Source: Desulfovibrio sp. UBA4079 (GTDB lineage: Bacteria > Desulfobacterota > Desulfovibrionia > Desulfovibrionales > Desulfovibrionaceae). From it: a stretch of DNA of 9,075 bases. Of the stretch, positions 6,205-9,075 are shown piece by piece; the first letter of the stretch is position 1; every line of letters starts with the position of its first letter. The DNA is taken from assembly GCA_002382645.1 (NCBI GenBank), contig DFYP01000059.1, positions 7,488 through 16,562 on the forward strand, in the 5' to 3' direction. A program made the position numbers and the translations under genes. Under the pieces are notes generated by a model. It was not told where the DNA came from. It was given only the letters and a program-made list of their open reading frames with translations, and ran no database searches.

Positions 6205-6327
6205 TCATGGCTTAAGATCGACTAGACCGCGGTATGATGTATTGCTCGGTCCATCATCAATAATCTTAGAGAGGAGACTGGCAAGGTTCCCAAGACCCAA
6301 TGCCTCTTTCTCTTGTGATAACCTCAA
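6205..6327 (-). CDS. Possible 40-residue ORF just after the UbiD gene
   Basis: Doubtful. After the UbiD stop, a TTG at 6327 opens a 40-codon frame (MRLSQEKEALGLG ... GLVDLKP) ending at 6205. Composition is protein-like and amphipathic (ASLLSKIIDD), but there is no Shine-Dalgarno site or recognised family, and codons such as TTA, ATT and ACA differ from neighbouring genes. It could be a translationally coupled small protein, a remnant, or chance. The rest of the 183-base gap holds only the zinc-ribbon promoter. Confidence 0.15.
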   Translation of the reverse strand: MRLSQEKEALGLGNLASLLSKIIDDGPSNTSYRGLVDLKP

Positions 6328-6329
6328 CT

Positions 6330-7601
6330 CTACTTTTCCAGCTCGGCCTTCCTGAACAGCTTGTCGTCCCCCATGGGCATGGTGGCGTCTATGGCGACCT
6401 TCGACGTTGTTCCCTCGGTGCTGGGGTCTAGCGAGGAGCCGGCGGCGTTGCTGATCACGAGCAGACCACGGGACGCCTGGAAGCGCGTGGCGACAGCCCA
6501 TTCGACAGCCCTGTCGTCGAAGATGTCCACGTCCTTGTCGACGATGATCACCTGCTTCATCGATGGGTGTCCGGTGAACGCGGCCATGGCGGCGTTCATA
6601 GCATCCCCTTCCTTGTTCTTGGTTATTGAAACGATACCGTGCAGCCAGCAGCAGCTTCCCTCCGTGAGGCGTACGGCGTGAACGCGGGGAACTGCCTGCC
6701 GTACCGTCCGGAAGATGACCGGCTCCCTGGGCAGACCCATCAGAAGATAGTGCTCGATCCCGCCCGACAGAACCAATTGGAACACCGCGTCCTTGCGGCG
6801 GTAGAGACGGTCGACGACGAAAACGGGCTGCTTGCGCACGGTGTCGTATGTGCCGGTGATGTCAACGAACGGACCTTCATCGGCCGTTTCCGACGTGAGC
6901 CGTCCTTCCAGGACGTAATCGGCGTCCGCCGGTACTGGAATGCCGTACTTGGTGCGGCGGACCTTCAGCCCTTCCTTGAGGCCTATGTATCGCAAAGCGC
7001 TGGCCATCTCCAGCTCGTTGAACTCGTAGTCGGCGGACGTAGCGCCAGCTAAAAGAACGGAAGGACACGTGCCTACGACGAAAGCGATCTTGAGGTCCTC
7101 GCCCTTCTCCAGGGCCAGCTTGTGCATGGTGAAGAGGTGCCTTGGAACGAGCCTAATGGCGAACTTGTTCTTGCCGATTAGCATGAGGCGGTGGAATGAA
7201 ACGTTTATCTTCCCGCCGAACTCGGCTATGGCTACGCCGGCCGTTACATACCGCCCGCCGTCCTGCGGGTAGTACTTTGGAATTGGCAACTTGCGAAGGT
7301 CGAACTTCTCCTCCACGATCTCCTCGAACTTCGCTTTCTTTACTTCCTCGACCGGTCTCGGACACGCCAAGGCTTGCATCAACGCCTGGGTGAGCCCGTC
7401 CTTCGGTAGATCTAACGCTTCGGTGATGCGCTCCCTCTCGCTCCACAGGTTCCCGGCGGCCTTCTTGCCGTTGAGGTTGGTGAACAGAACTGGCGACCGC
7501 TGATCGGCCATCAGGATGCGCGTCGGCTCGATCTCGATCGGCACCTTGTTCTCGATGACCTTGACTCCTTTCATACGGTCCAGGTGGCTTTGGACGGCCA
7601 T
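6330..7601 (-). CDS. UbiD-family prenylated-FMN decarboxylase (candidate anhydromevalonate phosphate decarboxylase)
   Basis: 423 residues, cytoplasmic, a member of the UbiD family, whose enzymes use prenylated FMN made by a UbiX partner to decarboxylate unsaturated acids. Supporting blocks: INVSFHRLMLIGKNKFAIRL (132-151), part of the cofactor-binding core; ADYEFNELEMA (190-200); VPADADYVLEGRLTSE (223-238); and EGPFVDITGTYD (242-253). E242 and D247 match the Glu...Glu/Asp pair of the family's catalytic Glu-Arg-Glu/Asp set. The length and flavour match short archaeal UbiDs. One such enzyme converts trans-anhydromevalonate 5-phosphate to isopentenyl phosphate in the archaeal mevalonate pathway; this specific assignment is a hypothesis, and menaquinone-type or aromatic acid decarboxylation are alternatives. 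The ATG at 7601 lies about 25 bases after a TATA box, fitting a leaderless mRNA; no ribosome site is seen. Divergent from gltX. Confidence 0.88.
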   Translation of the reverse strand: MAVQSHLDRMKGVKVIENKVPIEIEPTRILMADQRSPVLFTNLNGKKAAGNLWSERERITEALDLPKDGLTQALMQALACPRPVEEVKKAKFEEIVEEKFDLRKLPIPKYYPQDGGRYVTAGVAIAEFGGKINVSFHRLMLIGKNKFAIRLVPRHLFTMHKLALEKGEDLKIAFVVGTCPSVLLAGATSADYEFNELEMASALRYIGLKEGLKVRRTKYGIPVPADADYVLEGRLTSETADEGPFVDITGTYDTVRKQPVFVVDRLYRRKDAVFQLVLSGGIEHYLLMGLPREPVIFRTVRQAVPRVHAVRLTEGSCCWLHGIVSITKNKEGDAMNAAMAAFTGHPSMKQVIIVDKDVDIFDDRAVEWAVATRFQASRGLLVISNAAGSSLDPSTEGTTSKVAIDATMPMGDDKLFRKAELEK

Positions 7602-7623
7602 GAGCGATAATTACCGTCCCAGC

Positions 7624-7629
7624 ATATAA
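7624..7629 (-). promoter_or_regulatory. Archaeal TATA box for the UbiD-family gene
   Basis: TTATAT on the minus strand, centred about 25 bases before the ATG at 7601. That spacing puts transcription initiation at the start codon, so the mRNA is probably leaderless. The word GCATATAAC is A/T-rich on both strands and might also serve the opposite direction. Confidence 0.55.
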
Positions 7630-7654
7630 CCGATTTCCTTGAGGCGCTACATAA

Positions 7655-7663
7655 CTTAAAAAG
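7655..7663 (+). promoter_or_regulatory. Archaeal TATA box for gltX
   Basis: CTTAAAAAG centred about 28 bases before the ATG at 7687, again fitting a leaderless or nearly leaderless transcript. The GGAGG at 7666-7670 is 16 bases from the ATG and probably upstream of the transcription start, so it is unlikely to be a ribosome site. Confidence 0.5.
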
Positions 7664-7686
7664 CCGGAGGGGGATATCGCGGAACG

Positions 7687-9075
7687 ATGTCCGAGGACCT
7701 GGAAGCGACCATTCGGAAGTACGCCCTGCAGAATGCAGTACTTTATTCCGGCAAGGCCAACCCCAAGGCCGTGCAAGGCAAGGTGCTGGCCGAATCTCCC
7801 GAGCTGCGCTCCCGCGTGAAGGACGTCCTGCCGCTCATCGCTTCCATAGTGGATGAGGTGAACGCGCTAGCTCCAGAGGTCCAGCACAAGCAGCTGGAAG
7901 GTATCGACTCCTCTATGCTGAAGAGGGAGAAGACCGAACGCCGCGTAGGCCTGCCGGAGCTTCCGGGCATGGAACGTGGGAAGGTCGTAATGCGCTTCGC
8001 CCCCGGTCCCTCCGGTCCGCTGCACCTGGGCCATACCCGCGTAGCGATCCTCAATGACGTTTACTGCCGCAACTACGACGGCAAGTTCATCAACCGCATT
8101 GAGGACACCAATCCCGATAAGATCGATCCGAACGCCTACGACATGATCCCCGAGGACCTGGAATGGCTGGGCGTCAAGGTGCACCAGACGGTCGTGCAAA
8201 GCGACCGCTTCGATATCTACTACGACATCGCCAGGAAGCTCATCGATATGGGGAAGGCGTACATCTGCACCTGTCCCGCCGAGGTCTGGCGTGCCTTGAA
8301 AGAAAAAGGCCAGCCCTGTCCACATCATGACGAGGATATCGCGACGACCATGGACAAGTTCGAGAAGATGCTGGCCGGTGATTATGAAGAAGAAAAAGCC
8401 ATATTCGTGGTCAAGACCGACCTGAAGCACCCCAACCCGGCCATCAGGGATTTCGTTGGACTTCGTATCATAAAATCCACCCCCCACCCGCTGAAAGGCG
8501 ATAAGTATTGCCTCTACCCGATGATGAACTTCAGCGTGGCCATAGACGATCATTTCCTTGGCTTGACGCACGTGCTCCGGGGAAAGGACCACCTGAACAA
8601 CACGCAGCGTCAAGCTTACTTATTCGATTACTTCGGCTGGAAGGTGCCGCACTACACTCATTACGGTTTGGTTTCAGTCCCGGACGCCGTCCTGAAGACG
8701 TCCACGGTCGGCAAGGGCATCAAGACCGGGGAGTACTCAGGCTGGGACGACGTGCGATTAGGAACCGTCCGTGCTCTGGCAAAAAGAGGTTTCCGCCCGG
8801 AAGCGATACGCAACTACTGGGTCGACTGTGGCATAAAGGAGACGGACGTGGAGTTCTCCTGGGACAACATCTACGCTTACAACAAGGCCATAGTGGACAA
8901 GACGGCGAACCGCTACTTCTTCGTGTGGGACCCGGTCCCGTTGCAGATATGCGGGGTCAACGAACTTCATTCCCGAGCCCCAAGGCACCCGGACCACCCT
9001 GAGCTCGGCAACAGGGAGTTCCAGCTGAACTCGCCGATCATCATCCACGTGGTGGAGAAGGACCTGAATGCGGCG
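7687..9075 (+). CDS. gltX: Archaeal-type glutamyl-tRNA synthetase, C-terminus cut by window edge
   Basis: Charges tRNA with glutamate in the cytoplasm. In archaea without glutaminyl-tRNA synthetase this enzyme also charges tRNA-Gln, which GatDE then amidates. 463 residues are visible of a usual length of about 550-570. Residues 1-95 form the helical extension typical of archaeal GluRS. The class I catalytic domain starts at APGPSGPLHLGHTR (105-118), with the HIGH motif HLGH (113-116). C194, C196, C211 and H213 or H214 in the YICTCPAEV...QPCPHH segment form a likely zinc site. LRGKDHLNNTQRQ (297-309) and GWDDVRLGTVRALAKRG (352-368) are strong GluRS/GlnRS-group blocks. The KMSKS-equivalent loop reads LKTSTVGKGI (336-345), where archaeal relatives usually have an LSTSK-like sequence, so the second lysine is replaced by Thr340. 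From about 405 the beta-barrel anticodon-binding region begins, as in GlnRS. The ATG at 7687 fits the TATA spacing. Divergent from the UbiD-family gene. Confidence 0.93.
   Translation, partial: MSEDLEATIRKYALQNAVLYSGKANPKAVQGKVLAESPELRSRVKDVLPLIASIVDEVNALAPEVQHKQLEGIDSSMLKREKTERRVGLPELPGMERGKVVMRFAPGPSGPLHLGHTRVAILNDVYCRNYDGKFINRIEDTNPDKIDPNAYDMIPEDLEWLGVKVHQTVVQSDRFDIYYDIARKLIDMGKAYICTCPAEVWRALKEKGQPCPHHDEDIATTMDKFEKMLAGDYEEEKAIFVVKTDLKHPNPAIRDFVGLRIIKSTPHPLKGDKYCLYPMMNFSVAIDDHFLGLTHVLRGKDHLNNTQRQAYLFDYFGWKVPHYTHYGLVSVPDAVLKTSTVGKGIKTGEYSGWDDVRLGTVRALAKRGFRPEAIRNYWVDCGIKETDVEFSWDNIYAYNKAIVDKTANRYFFVWDPVPLQICGVNELHSRAPRHPDHPELGNREFQLNSPIIIHVVEKDLNAA

Noticed and set aside
7666..7670. GGAGG as ribosome site for gltX
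   Set aside because: Sixteen bases from the ATG and probably upstream of the transcription start set by the TATA box.
7867..8613. 248-residue minus-strand frame opposite gltX
   Set aside because: Antisense to an unambiguous GluRS with HIGH and other class I motifs.

Overview
The window reads as two pieces of DNA from unrelated organisms joined near position 3,570-3,640. Bases 1 to about 3,570 are very GC-rich, with G or C in almost every third codon position. They carry bacterial Shine-Dalgarno sites and sigma70-like promoters. The gene content (RNB-family ribonuclease, stand-alone AICAR transformylase, a small helical protein, start of purA) resembles Desulfovibrionaceae (Desulfovibrio-like deltaproteobacteria). 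From purA onward the DNA is less GC-rich, uses ATA, AGA and TTA codons more freely, and has archaeal TATA boxes with leaderless starts. Its proteins are archaeal in type: a GluRS of the GlnRS-like class and a short UbiD-type decarboxylase. This half suggests a Thermoplasmata archaeon such as Methanomassiliicoccales. These taxonomic calls come from recognition, not from a database search.

Bacterial half. On the minus strand, a 424-residue AICAR transformylase (1649-2923) is followed after 17 bases by an RNase II/R-family ribonuclease (1-1631) that runs off the left edge. A divergent intergenic region of about 170 bases holds a candidate promoter for each direction. On the plus strand, a 129-residue protein of unknown function (3095-3484) precedes purA. 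Two GC-rich hairpins lie between them.

Archaeal half. purA (3569-4858) encodes a complete adenylosuccinate synthetase, but no archaeal TATA box lies upstream of it. Next come a small membrane protein with one or more histidines at the start of each of its four helices (a candidate two-heme cytochrome b) and, convergent with it, a zinc-ribbon protein with a Gln/Pro/Tyr linker and four membrane helices. A UbiD-family decarboxylase, possibly the anhydromevalonate phosphate decarboxylase of archaeal isoprenoid synthesis, is divergent from an archaeal glutamyl-tRNA synthetase cut by the right edge.

Most genes are housekeeping genes. I found no CRISPR array, transposon, tRNA, rRNA or defence system. 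The strongest observation is the bacterial-archaeal junction, which falls in or just before the conserved GTP-binding start of purA. The simplest explanation is a metagenomic misassembly across a shared stretch of purA. A real transfer cannot be excluded from sequence alone.
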